Source of the DNA: an uncultured Methanobrevibacter sp.
GTDB lineage: Archaea; Methanobacteriota; Methanobacteria; Methanobacteriales; Methanobacteriaceae
Length of the DNA: 64,000 nt
Assembly (NCBI RefSeq): GCF_902769175.1
Contig: NZ_CACXNW010000013.1
Span: forward strand, 1 to 64,000
Direction of reading: 5' to 3'
Made by a program: the position numbers and the translations under genes. Positions 20,202 to 29,600 of this stretch are shown here, one piece after another (position 1 is the stretch's first letter; each line of letters starts with the position of its first letter). The notes under the pieces were generated by a model. It searched no databases. It worked only from the letters and a program-made list of their open reading frames with translations, and was not told the origin of the DNA.

Positions 20202-21023
20202 ATGTCTAGTTTAATTGATTTATTTAAAGAGGCTTTATTCTATCCTACAAAAGATTATAAGGCATTGCTCATTTTTGGACTAATCTTTATTATTGCAGAT
20301 TTGCAATCAATATTCCGTTCATGGCATATTAACGTTAATCCATCAATGATTGCAATATGTGGATTCATTACATTTATCTTTTATTTTGTAATTCAAGGTT
20401 ATCTTTTAAGTGCCTTAAGGGAAACAATCAATTCAAGTGATGAAATTCCGTCTTTGAGCATCCTTTCGAATTTTATGGATGGATTGCAATTATTGGTTGT
20501 CAAAATTGTTTATTATATTCTCCCTACAATTTTCGTATTGTTTGTTGGGTGGGCTTCAGGAACCTTCTCATCATTGATGAAAATTGTAAGATTAGTTGGG
20601 CGAGATGTGGTGAACACTACAGTAAATGCTACTGCTATGGCCCATTCAGTTCCTCATGAATATTATGTTGCTTTATTTAACGGCCTTATGATTACTGGGG
20701 CTGTGGCATTCATCTTATATATTCTCTTTGAACTACTAACTGAAATAGCAAAGTGCAGATTAGCTAAATATAATGAAATGGGAGAAGCTTTAAAGATTAA
20801 GGAAGTTTTCGCTGACATTAAGACAATAGGTGTTGGCAGATTTATTGTATGGTATCTTGCTTTGGTGATAATCACTCTCCTATTTGCTTTCATTATTAGA
20901 TTTGTTTCTGCCATTCCATATGTTGGCATATTGATTGCATTCTTGATAGGAACTCCATTTATAGCTTTATTTGGTGCTAGAGCTTTAGGAAACCTTTATA
21001 ATAATGTTGATAAAGATGTATGA
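20202..21023 (+). CDS. DUF4013-type multi-pass membrane protein
   Basis: A 273-residue membrane protein with about six hydrophobic segments (near residues 22-40, 47-68, 95-117, 160-185, 215-235, 240-258). It opens DLFKEALFYPTKDYKALLIFGLIFII and has the internal CRLAKYNEMGEALK segment of the DUF4013 family, which is common in methanogens. Function is unknown. A paralogue lies at 46497. Here it sits between rpoE-spt4 and the dephospho-CoA kinase/rps24e genes, splitting an otherwise usual archaeal cluster. Confidence 0.8.
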   Translation: MSSLIDLFKEALFYPTKDYKALLIFGLIFIIADLQSIFRSWHINVNPSMIAICGFITFIFYFVIQGYLLSALRETINSSDEIPSLSILSNFMDGLQLLVVKIVYYILPTIFVLFVGWASGTFSSLMKIVRLVGRDVVNTTVNATAMAHSVPHEYYVALFNGLMITGAVAFILYILFELLTEIAKCRLAKYNEMGEALKIKEVFADIKTIGVGRFIVWYLALVIITLLFAFIIRFVSAIPYVGILIAFLIGTPFIALFGARALGNLYNNVDKDV

Positions 21024-21130
21024 TTAAAGTTTTCGATCATTTGGAATAATTATTTTTTAATTATTTTTTTCTTATTTTTTTATTTTCACTCATTTTGAAT
21101 ACTTTTTCCTGATTTAAAAAGTCTAACAAT

Positions 21131-21147
21131 GCTAAACTTTATATATC
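21131..21147 (+). promoter_or_regulatory. Probable promoter for the dephospho-CoA kinase-rps24e-rps27ae transcript
   Basis: A BRE-like GCTAAAC followed by the TATA box TTTATATATC lies about 110 bases before the next start codon. The spacer around it is otherwise featureless. Confidence 0.55.
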
Positions 21148-21252
21148 TTAAATTAGATAAATATTAAAGTATAATAATTATTTTACTATATTTTTTTAAA
21201 GAATATTAAAATAAAATATTATTATTTTGATTAATTGATAGAAGGTTAAAAC

Positions 21253-21753
21253 TTGTTTGTATTAGATGAAAATTCAATAGGTGAATTTAAAAAACCATTA
21301 GGTAAATTGTATGCTGAATTTGAAGATGCAATTCCTATTATTAAGGAAGCTAGTTTTTTAATCTCTGTTGGTGATCAAACCACTAAAAATCTTGTTGATA
21401 ATGATTTGATTCCTGATTTGGGAATTATAGACAATCGTATTCAACGTAAAGATCATAATCAGGATATTATTCGTACAGAAAACATTTTAGATGCAGATAA
21501 TCCGGCAGGTACAATTACTGAAAATCTATGGGAAACCATAGAGCAGGCAATTTCTTTAACATTAGAGGATAAGGAAAATCGCCTTATTGTAGTTAAAGGG
21601 GAAGAGGATCTTGCAGTTCTTCCATGCTTATTGATTGCACCTGAAGATGCTGTAATATTATATGGTCAACCTAATGAAGGTTTGGTCTTTGTTAATGTTT
21701 CTGAAGCTAAAGACAGAGCTGCTAAGCTTATGACTTATTTTAATGAAGAATAA
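21253..21753 (+). CDS. GTP-dependent dephospho-CoA kinase (DUF359)
   Basis: A 166-residue protein of the DUF359 family, shown in archaea to phosphorylate dephospho-CoA with GTP, the last step of coenzyme A synthesis. Motifs are SVGDQTTKNL, DLGIIDNRI, NPAGTITENLW and GEEDLAVLPCLLIAPEDAVILYGQPNEGLV. The start TTG 21253 is set by GAAGG upstream and homology from residue 2. It is followed by rps24e, its standard archaeal neighbour. Confidence 0.93.
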   Translation: MFVLDENSIGEFKKPLGKLYAEFEDAIPIIKEASFLISVGDQTTKNLVDNDLIPDLGIIDNRIQRKDHNQDIIRTENILDADNPAGTITENLWETIEQAISLTLEDKENRLIVVKGEEDLAVLPCLLIAPEDAVILYGQPNEGLVFVNVSEAKDRAAKLMTYFNEE

Positions 21754-21838
21754 TTGGGCTTGTAGTTTTGATATCAATTTATTAATTTAAATTTTTATTT
21801 ATAATAATTTAAATTCAAACCCAAAAAGAGGTTTTATA

Positions 21839-22156
21839 ATGGAAATCGAGATTTTTGAAAAAAAAGAAAACGTTTTATTTGATAGAACTGAAGTTAAATT
21901 TTACTGTTTATATGAAGGAGAAGCTACTCCTAAACTTTTAGATGTCAAAAGCAAATTAATCGCTTTACTCGACACTAAAAAAGAATTAATCGTAGTTGAC
22001 AGCATTCAACCAAAATATGGTGAACCAAAAGCTGAAGGTTATGCTAAAGTATATGGCAGAGAATCATCTTTATTAGATGTAGAAAAAGCAAGTGTCATTG
22101 AAAAGAACAAAGAACCAGAAGCTCCTGCTGAAGAAGAAGATGAAGCGGAAGAATAG
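21839..22156 (+). CDS. rps24e: Ribosomal protein S24e
   Basis: A 105-residue small-subunit protein. MEIEIFEKKENVLFDRTEVK and SIQPKYGEPKAEGYAKVY are family signatures. It ends in an acidic tail. AGAGG precedes the ATG, and rps27ae follows 24 bp after the stop codon. Confidence 0.96.
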   Translation: MEIEIFEKKENVLFDRTEVKFYCLYEGEATPKLLDVKSKLIALLDTKKELIVVDSIQPKYGEPKAEGYAKVYGRESSLLDVEKASVIEKNKEPEAPAEEEDEAEE

Positions 22157-22180
22157 ATTTGAGGTTTAGGAGGAAATATT

Positions 22181-22336
22181 ATGCCTGATAAAAAAGATTT
22201 ATACACTGTAGAAGGAGACAAAATCGTAAGGAAAAACCCATTCTGTCCACGTTGTGGTGAAGGCGTATTCATGGCTGACCACGGTGACAGATTCGCTTGC
22301 GGTAAATGCGGATACACTGAAATGAAAACTAAATAA
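22181..22336 (+). CDS. rps27ae: Ribosomal protein S27ae
   Basis: A 51-residue zinc-ribbon small-subunit protein: [19 protein letters not shown] then [12 protein letters not shown], giving C-x2-C...C-x2-C. AGGAGG lies ten bases before ATG 22181. It ends the cluster before the NRPS. Confidence 0.95.
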   Translation: MPDKKDLYTVEGDKIVRKNPFCPRCGEGVFMADHGDRFACGKCGYTEMKTK

Positions 22337-22622
22337 TCAGTTTTCTTTTCTTTATTTTTTACTTTTTTAACTTAATTAAATAATCTATTTTTCACTTTTT
22401 TTATTTATTTTAAGTTTAATTATTTTAGTTGTTTTTTTTGTTATTTTGGATAGTTGTTTCCAATTTTTTTATGTTTATCAAGTTATTTTTTAATGGAAAA
22501 TTGCTTCTAAAAATATGAAATTTTATTATTCTAACTTTTATAATTTTTTATAGATTAATTTCTTAATCCATTTTTAATATTTATTAATATTTTTTAATGT
22601 TTTTTAATAATTGGTGTTATTT

Positions 22623-25600
22623 ATGAATGGGAATGAAAATTGTTCTGATTTTGGAATTTATTCATTAGATTCTGGTTGTCCTTTATCTGAATCTCAATTG
22701 AATGTTTATTTGGATGAAAGCGTTAAGGATATGGGAACTTCATACAATATGCCCTTTAAAATTAAGTTTTCCAAGTCATACTCTGCTGAGGAGATTAAGA
22801 AAGCAATTTACAAATTAGCTGAAATTTTTCCTGTTTTGTCTGCTAGAATTCTAGTTGATGAAAATAGGATTTCATTTAGATTTGATGGAAAATTGCAGAT
22901 AAGCATTGGTTCTATAGATGATATAGATTCATTTGTTCAACCTTTTGAACTGGATAAGTGTTTATCCCGATTTTTAATAATTGAAGAGGAATCTATTTTA
23001 TGCATTGATTGCCATCATTTAATCCTAGACTCTACTTCTAGAATAATATTTTTAAATAAATTATCTGATATTTTAGATGGAACCGCCATAGGCTCTGTAG
23101 ACGATGGAGTATTAAGACAAAGTGCTTTTGAAGAAAAATTAAGTGAAGATGATTTAAATCAAGCAAAAGAATTCTTTGACGCTATGTTGTCAGATATGGA
23201 AGAGGTCTATGATTTGATGCCTTCCATAGCTAAAGATAAATGTGATGGGGAACTTTATTGTGACTTCAATCTGGACTCTGCCTACTTGAAGTCATTTTTA
23301 GAAAATCATTCAATCACCTACATCCAGTTTTTCACCAGTGTATTCGCTTATACTTTATCCAGATTCACTGGTTCTCCTAAAGCATTCTTTAATCTTATTG
23401 TAAACGGCAGAACACACATGGATTTAAAGGATTCTGTCGGAATGTTTGTACGCACATTACCATTGCTGTTTAATTGCGAAAACCAAAAAATTGGTTCATT
23501 CTTAAAATATAACTCTACATTAATAAATTCTGCAATGAAATATGATTTTTACCCATACTCCCAATTAGCCAATGAATATGATTTCTCATCAAATATCCTA
23601 TTCCAATATGCCTATAACCTAATCTACAACTCTGACGAAAGCAAAAACATAAGCTCTGTTGAAGAATTAGAACATGATAAAGTAGGAGATTTGTCTTTCT
23701 ATGTTTATAACCATGAAAATTACTTTAAAATCAGAGTCACATATTCCAACAAATATTCTAAAGACCTGATTGAACATTTTGTGGAATCATATAAATCAAT
23801 TGCAGAAGAAATAATAAATAAAAAATCATTAAATGAGATAAAATATACTATAGATTCAGATTTGAATCTTTTAGACAATTTAAACAATACTGAAACTGAA
23901 TTAAGGTACAATAATATTTTAGCAGCTTTTAATGATAATTTAAGCAAATATCCAAATAACACTCTTGTAATTGATGACAATGCCAAATACACCTATAGAG
24001 AATCTGCCTATTTGATAAATTCATTAAATTCACTATTAAAACAAAATGAAATATCTGAAAATGAAACAGTGACCATTTTCGTAGACCGTAATCATTGGGC
24101 ATTGCTATCTTCTTTAAGCTGCTTGTCATTAGGAGTAACTTATGTTCCTATAGATGAGAATTACCCAGACAAGCGTATTGCCTTTATGATCAAGCAATCA
24201 GATTCCAAAGCAATAATCACAACAGACACTTTCCAAACACGCCTAAAGAATATAAGTGAAGAATTTGAATTAAAAACAGGCATTATCAATATTTCTTCTT
24301 TAGAGAATAATACAAGCAAGGATTCTTTAGAAAACCATGGAGACAAGACTGTTTTAAAAACTAATTCAAATAGGGATTATGTTGATTATGTTGAAAACAG
24401 CTCAAATGATGTTGCCTGTATTTTATACACTTCTGGAACAACTGGAACACCAAAGGCAGTTCAAATGACCAGATTAGGAATATTGAACCTAATAGAATTC
24501 TATATTGGCAGCACAGGATTCACTGAAGAAGATGTTCAGGGAATATTTGCATCTGTAGGTTTTGACGTATCTCTTGAACAATTTGCATCCATATTTACAG
24601 GAGGGGCAGTTACATATGTCCCTAACGAAATCCTATTAGACATCAAAAAACTAAATGACTACTTCATAAAACACAATGTAACACACACCCTAATCACAAC
24701 ACAAATAGCAAAGCTATTCGTAAATACAATCTCAAAAACTTCACTAAAATACCTACAAACAGCAGGTGAGAAGTTAGGAGACATAAGACCTCCAAAAGAA
24801 TATATCCTAAGTGATGTCTACGGCCCAACAGAAGCCAATTACATCACATCAATCGATGTTGACAAAAAGATAGGCAATTCATCAGTAGGATTCCCAAATT
24901 GGAATACCAAACTATATATTTTAGACGAGGAACAACGAAGGGTCCCATTAAGTGCTGTTGGAGAAATATACATCTCAGGATACCAAACAACCAAAGGATA
25001 CCTTGATAATCCTGATGAAAATGAAAAGGCATTATTCCAAAATCCTTTCAATGAAAACCAAAAAGGCTATGAAATAATGTATAAAACAGGAGATTTAGGT
25101 CGAATTTTACCTGACGGCAGCATTGGAATCGTTGGAAGGGCAGACTCCCAAGTGAAAATCAGAGGAAACCGTGTAGAACTGTCTGAAATCGAAGTTACAA
25201 TAAGAAATATTGATCATATACAGGATGGCACTGTCCAAACAGTAAACCATGACGGCAACAATGAACTGTCAGCATATGTAGTATTAGACAGTAAATTTGA
25301 CGGAAAGATTAAAGATTATATTCAAAATCACATCAGAGAACTTAAGCCTGAATATATGGTACCTGCATTTGTCATTCAACTTAATGAAATACCTGTTAAT
25401 GCCAATGGAAAAGTGGATAAGAGAGCATTGCCACAAGTAGATTTAAAATCCCTTCGTGCTGAATACATTGCTCCAAGAAATGAAAAAGAAAAAACCATAG
25501 TTGAAGCCTTTGAAAAGGTATTCAATCAGGAAAAAATCAGCATATTGGATGATTTCACAGTACTTGGAGGAGATTCACTAAGTGCAATCAAATTAATATC

Positions 25601-26648
25601 TCACATCCCAGACTATAATGTCTCTGCAGCAGACATCTTAAGCTTGAAGACACCTAAGGCAATTGCAGAAAGCATTGAAAAGAATGAATTTGACTTGGAT
25701 ATCTACTCCTTGGAGAATGGCTGTCCTTTAAACGAGTCTCAATTGAATGTATATCTTGATATTGCATCAGACAGTAAGGTTGATTCATATCTTGTTCAGT
25801 TTTCCATGGTCATTTCTAAGGAGTATAGTTCTGAAGACATATTCTCTGCTTTGTATGGCATGTTTGATGCTCATCCCATTTTGGAAATGTCCATAAGTGA
25901 TGATTTTGAAGTTCCTTACATGGTCAAAGGAGATAAGCCTTCAATTGAGCATATCTCTGGATTTAATAGGGATCATATCATAGAATTCTTATCTGTTCCA
26001 TTTAATCTAAAGAATAGTCTGTCCAGATATTTGATTGTTGAAACTGAAGATGAATATGTTCTCTTTGCTGTTCTGCATCATTTGATTTCAGATGCTTTAT
26101 CTTTAGATGTATTTAAAAAGGACTTTAGAGCAATTCTTAAAGGTGAAAAAGTTGGGCTTGATGACTCCTTCTTAAAGGTAGCTGCCTTTAATCATCAAAT
26201 TCAGGAAACAAAAGAATTTGAGGAAGCTAAATTGTTCTATGATAAGATGCTAGCTGAAAGTGATGATATAATCCTTTTATTAGATGATGTAAGAAGCAAT
26301 GGTCCAGGATTTGTCCATGATAAATTGAATCTTAATATTGATGGATTTTTAGATGAACATAATGTAAGTGCAAATGTATTGTTCACTAGTGTTTTTGCCT
26401 ATACATTATCCAGATTTGTTGGTGATGATAAGGTATTGTTTAATATTCTTGAAAATGGACGTAGCAGATTCAATAATTTCAATTCCATTGGAATGTTTGT
26501 AAATACCCTTCCATTAGCAGTGGATTGCAGGAACCAGGATGTGGACTCATTTTTAGAATATATATCAGACCTGATTTATGGTGTGATGAAATATAATTTT
26601 ATCCTTTCAGATTCCTTGCAAATGACTATAATGTCGATTCAAACATAA
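22623..26648 (+). CDS. NRPS fragment 1: C1-A1-T1 and most of C2
   Basis: The first open piece of the synthetase. The start is ATG 22623, with GGTG seven bases upstream. Each condensation domain begins with the phrase GCPL(S/N)ESQLNVYLD. The C1 active-site motif is HHLILDS and that of C2 is HHLISDA; both keep the second His and Asp but lack the usual final Gly. A1 has YTSGTTGTPKA (about 24425), YGPTEAN and YKTGDLGR. T1 has LGGDSLSAIK. Aligning A1 by eye with the classic pocket positions gives roughly D-V-E-T-Q-A-V-Y-I-K; no substrate is assigned. The frame ends 48 bases after a missing T near 26600, where NFILSDSLQM should read NFYPFRFLAND. Confidence 0.85.
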   Translation: MNGNENCSDFGIYSLDSGCPLSESQLNVYLDESVKDMGTSYNMPFKIKFSKSYSAEEIKKAIYKLAEIFPVLSARILVDENRISFRFDGKLQISIGSIDDIDSFVQPFELDKCLSRFLIIEEESILCIDCHHLILDSTSRIIFLNKLSDILDGTAIGSVDDGVLRQSAFEEKLSEDDLNQAKEFFDAMLSDMEEVYDLMPSIAKDKCDGELYCDFNLDSAYLKSFLENHSITYIQFFTSVFAYTLSRFTGSPKAFFNLIVNGRTHMDLKDSVGMFVRTLPLLFNCENQKIGSFLKYNSTLINSAMKYDFYPYSQLANEYDFSSNILFQYAYNLIYNSDESKNISSVEELEHDKVGDLSFYVYNHENYFKIRVTYSNKYSKDLIEHFVESYKSIAEEIINKKSLNEIKYTIDSDLNLLDNLNNTETELRYNNILAAFNDNLSKYPNNTLVIDDNAKYTYRESAYLINSLNSLLKQNEISENETVTIFVDRNHWALLSSLSCLSLGVTYVPIDENYPDKRIAFMIKQSDSKAIITTDTFQTRLKNISEEFELKTGIINISSLENNTSKDSLENHGDKTVLKTNSNRDYVDYVENSSNDVACILYTSGTTGTPKAVQMTRLGILNLIEFYIGSTGFTEEDVQGIFASVGFDVSLEQFASIFTGGAVTYVPNEILLDIKKLNDYFIKHNVTHTLITTQIAKLFVNTISKTSLKYLQTAGEKLGDIRPPKEYILSDVYGPTEANYITSIDVDKKIGNSSVGFPNWNTKLYILDEEQRRVPLSAVGEIYISGYQTTKGYLDNPDENEKALFQNPFNENQKGYEIMYKTGDLGRILPDGSIGIVGRADSQVKIRGNRVELSEIEVTIRNIDHIQDGTVQTVNHDGNNELSAYVVLDSKFDGKIKDYIQNHIRELKPEYMVPAFVIQLNEIPVNANGKVDKRALPQVDLKSLRAEYIAPRNEKEKTIVEAFEKVFNQEKISILDDFTVLGGDSLSAIKLISHIPDYNVSAADILSLKTPKAIAESIEKNEFDLDIYSLENGCPLNESQLNVYLDIASDSKVDSYLVQFSMVISKEYSSEDIFSALYGMFDAHPILEMSISDDFEVPYMVKGDKPSIEHISGFNRDHIIEFLSVPFNLKNSLSRYLIVETEDEYVLFAVLHHLISDALSLDVFKKDFRAILKGEKVGLDDSFLKVAAFNHQIQETKEFEEAKLFYDKMLAESDDIILLLDDVRSNGPGFVHDKLNLNIDGFLDEHNVSANVLFTSVFAYTLSRFVGDDKVLFNILENGRSRFNNFNSIGMFVNTLPLAVDCRNQDVDSFLEYISDLIYGVMKYNFILSDSLQMTIMSIQT

Positions 26649-26683
26649 TATTCCAATATTTCCCAAGTTGGCTAAGTGATGAT

Positions 26684-29600
26684 GTGGAAGAGACTGATTA
26701 TGTCGGAGGCATGATCAGTGAGATTATTGAGGATATGGATGATGTGATAAGTGATATGGTTGCTTACATCTTTCATGGAGAGGATGATTATGAAATCCTT
26801 ATTGACTATTCAGATAAGTTTTCAAAGGAATTCATTGAGAAATTCATTGAATCATATAAATTGATCTTACATGACCTCATAAAAGTGGATAAGTTAAGTG
26901 AGATAAATTACATTTCCACTTCTGATTTGGATTTTTACGATTCATTTAACCAAAATGGCCATGATTTGAAATACGGTAGCATATTGGAGGCATTTAATGA
27001 CTATTTGTCTAAAGCCCCTAAAAACATTTTGACTATTTCAGATGAAATCAGCTACACTTATGAAGAGTCTGCATATCTGATCAATCAGATAAGATTGCTT
27101 TTGGAAGAAAATGGCCTTGATAGTGAAGATAGGGTTGCTGTTTTTGTTGATAGGAATCATTGGGTGATTCTATCTGCTTTAGCTTGCATATCTGAAGGCA
27201 TAACTTATATTCCTATTGATGGAACCTATCCAAATCAGCGTATTTCATTCATGATTAATCAATCATCATCAAAAGCAATAATCATAAGCGATTCAAATCA
27301 ATTGCGAACTGAGGATTTGATTAGGGAATATGATTTGGATTTGAAGGTCATCAATCTTTCCTCATTGTCTGATGATGTTGGATGCTCTTCTCATGTTGAT
27401 TACGTTGAAGAATCTGTTAATCCTGTCGCTTGTATAATATACACATCTGGAACTACAGGCACTCCAAAGGCAGTTCAAATGACTAATCGTCAGATTGTAA
27501 ACTTTATGCAGTTCTATGCAGATACCTCCGAATTTGATGAAATAAGTGTTCAAGGCATTTTTGTATCAATCGGATTTGACATTTCATTAGAGCTTTTCGT
27601 ATCTGTATTTGGAGGAGGTGCTGTTACCTTTGTTCCTGAAGATATTCGTTTGGATTTAAATAGGCTTAATCAGTATTACATTAAGCATAATGTTACCCAT
27701 ACTTTTATTACAACTCAGATAGCCAAGCTGTTTGTAAAAACAATATCTGAAACTTCACTAAAATATTTAAGAACCGGTGGAGAGAAATTAGGAAGCATCG
27801 AACCTCCTGAGAATTATGTTTTGACTGACCTTTATGGTCCTGCAGAATATAATGCCGTATCTGCAATGGATATAGATAAAAAGATTTATGAGTCATCTGT
27901 TGGAATATTGAACTGGAATACCAAAACTTATATTTTGGATAATGAACATAGGAGAGTTCCTCTTGGTGCTGTTGGTGAGATATATGTATCTGGTTATCAG
28001 ACAACTGTAGGATATTTGGATAATGTGGAAGCAAATAAAAAGGTTTTGTTTGAAAATCCATTTGATGGTGATATTCCAGGATACGAAAGAATGTATAAGA
28101 CAGGAGATGTGGCACGTTACTTACCTGATGGCACTATGGGAATCGTTGGAAGGCTTGATTCTCAGGTTAAGATTCGTGGAAACCGTGTTGAACTGTCAGA
28201 GGTGGAAATCACAATTAGAGGCTTTGATTATGTTGAAGATGTCACTGTTCAAACAATGGTTCATGATGGCAACAAGGAATTGGTGGCATATGTTGTCATG
28301 TCCAGTGATTTTGAGGGTAACATAAGTGATTATATTCAAGATAATGTTAATGAGCGTAAGCCTACTTATATGGTGCCTTCATTTGTTGTTACTTTGGATA
28401 AGATTCCTTTAACTGTTAACGGTAAAGTTGATAAGCGTTCCTTGCCTGAAGTTGATATGGATTCCTTCCGTGTTGGATATGTTGCTCCAAGCACTGAAGA
28501 TGAAAGAAAAATTGTTGAAGCATTTGAAAAAGTCTTTAATCAGGAAAAGATTGGAATATATGATGATTTTCTTCGCCTTGGAGGAGATTCATTAATTGCC
28601 ATTAAACTATTGTCTTATATTGGTGATAATAATCTCACTGCAGCTGATTTATTAAGTCTACATACTCCTCATGCCATTGCAAGCAATATCAATAAGGCCA
28701 ATAATGAATTTGATTTAAATAAATATACATTAGAATCTGGTTGTCCATTAAATGAATCTCAATTAAATGTTTATTTGGATATTATTGCTCACAATAAAAT
28801 TGATTCTTATCTTCTTCCTCTTTTAATGGAAATTTCTAATGAATATTCAATTGATGAGATTTTCCAGGCAATAGAAATTGTCTTAGATTCCCATCCTATT
28901 TTGTCAATGTGCATTAGCGAGACAGAAGATGGTCCTTATTTAGTTAAAGGAAGCAAACCTCAAATAAGTGTAGAATCCAATGCAAATAGTGAATTTATTA
29001 GGGAATTTCTAACAAAACCATTTGATTTGGATAATAGTTTATCCAGGTTTTTAATAGTTGAAAATGGAAATGTATTTAATGGGGATGGAAGTGCTTTAGA
29101 TGATGCAGGAAGTGCTACAAATAATATTGGAAGTGATTATAAGTTATTTGCTGTTTTCCATCACATAATTTTTGATGCATTATCTGAAAATGTCTTTAAG
29201 GCTGATTTATTAGATGCTCTTAAAGGCAAATCCATTGATTTGGATGATTCATTTTTAAAGGTGGCTGCATTTAATCAACAAATGGAAACTTCTGATGAGT
29301 ATATTGGTGCAAAGGATTTCTATGAGTCTATGCTTGTTGACAGTGAAGAAGCTGGAGTTTTATTGGACAGTGTCATATCTGAAGGTCCAGGAACAAACCA
29401 TATTGATTTAGATTTGGATGTGGATTTATTCAAGTCATTCTTAACAGATAATGGCCTTAGTGCCAATGTTGTATTCACAGGGGTTTTCGTTTATGCTTTA
29501 TCCAGATTTGTTGGAAGTGATAAGGTCTTATTCAATATCGTTGAAAATGGCCGTGACAGATTTAATAATTTCAATTCCATTGGAATGTTTGTAAATACAT

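Noticed and set aside
27708-28325. Long alternative-frame open stretches inside the NRPS
   Set aside because: They overlap the well-supported adenylation domain, have no homology and reflect its codon bias.
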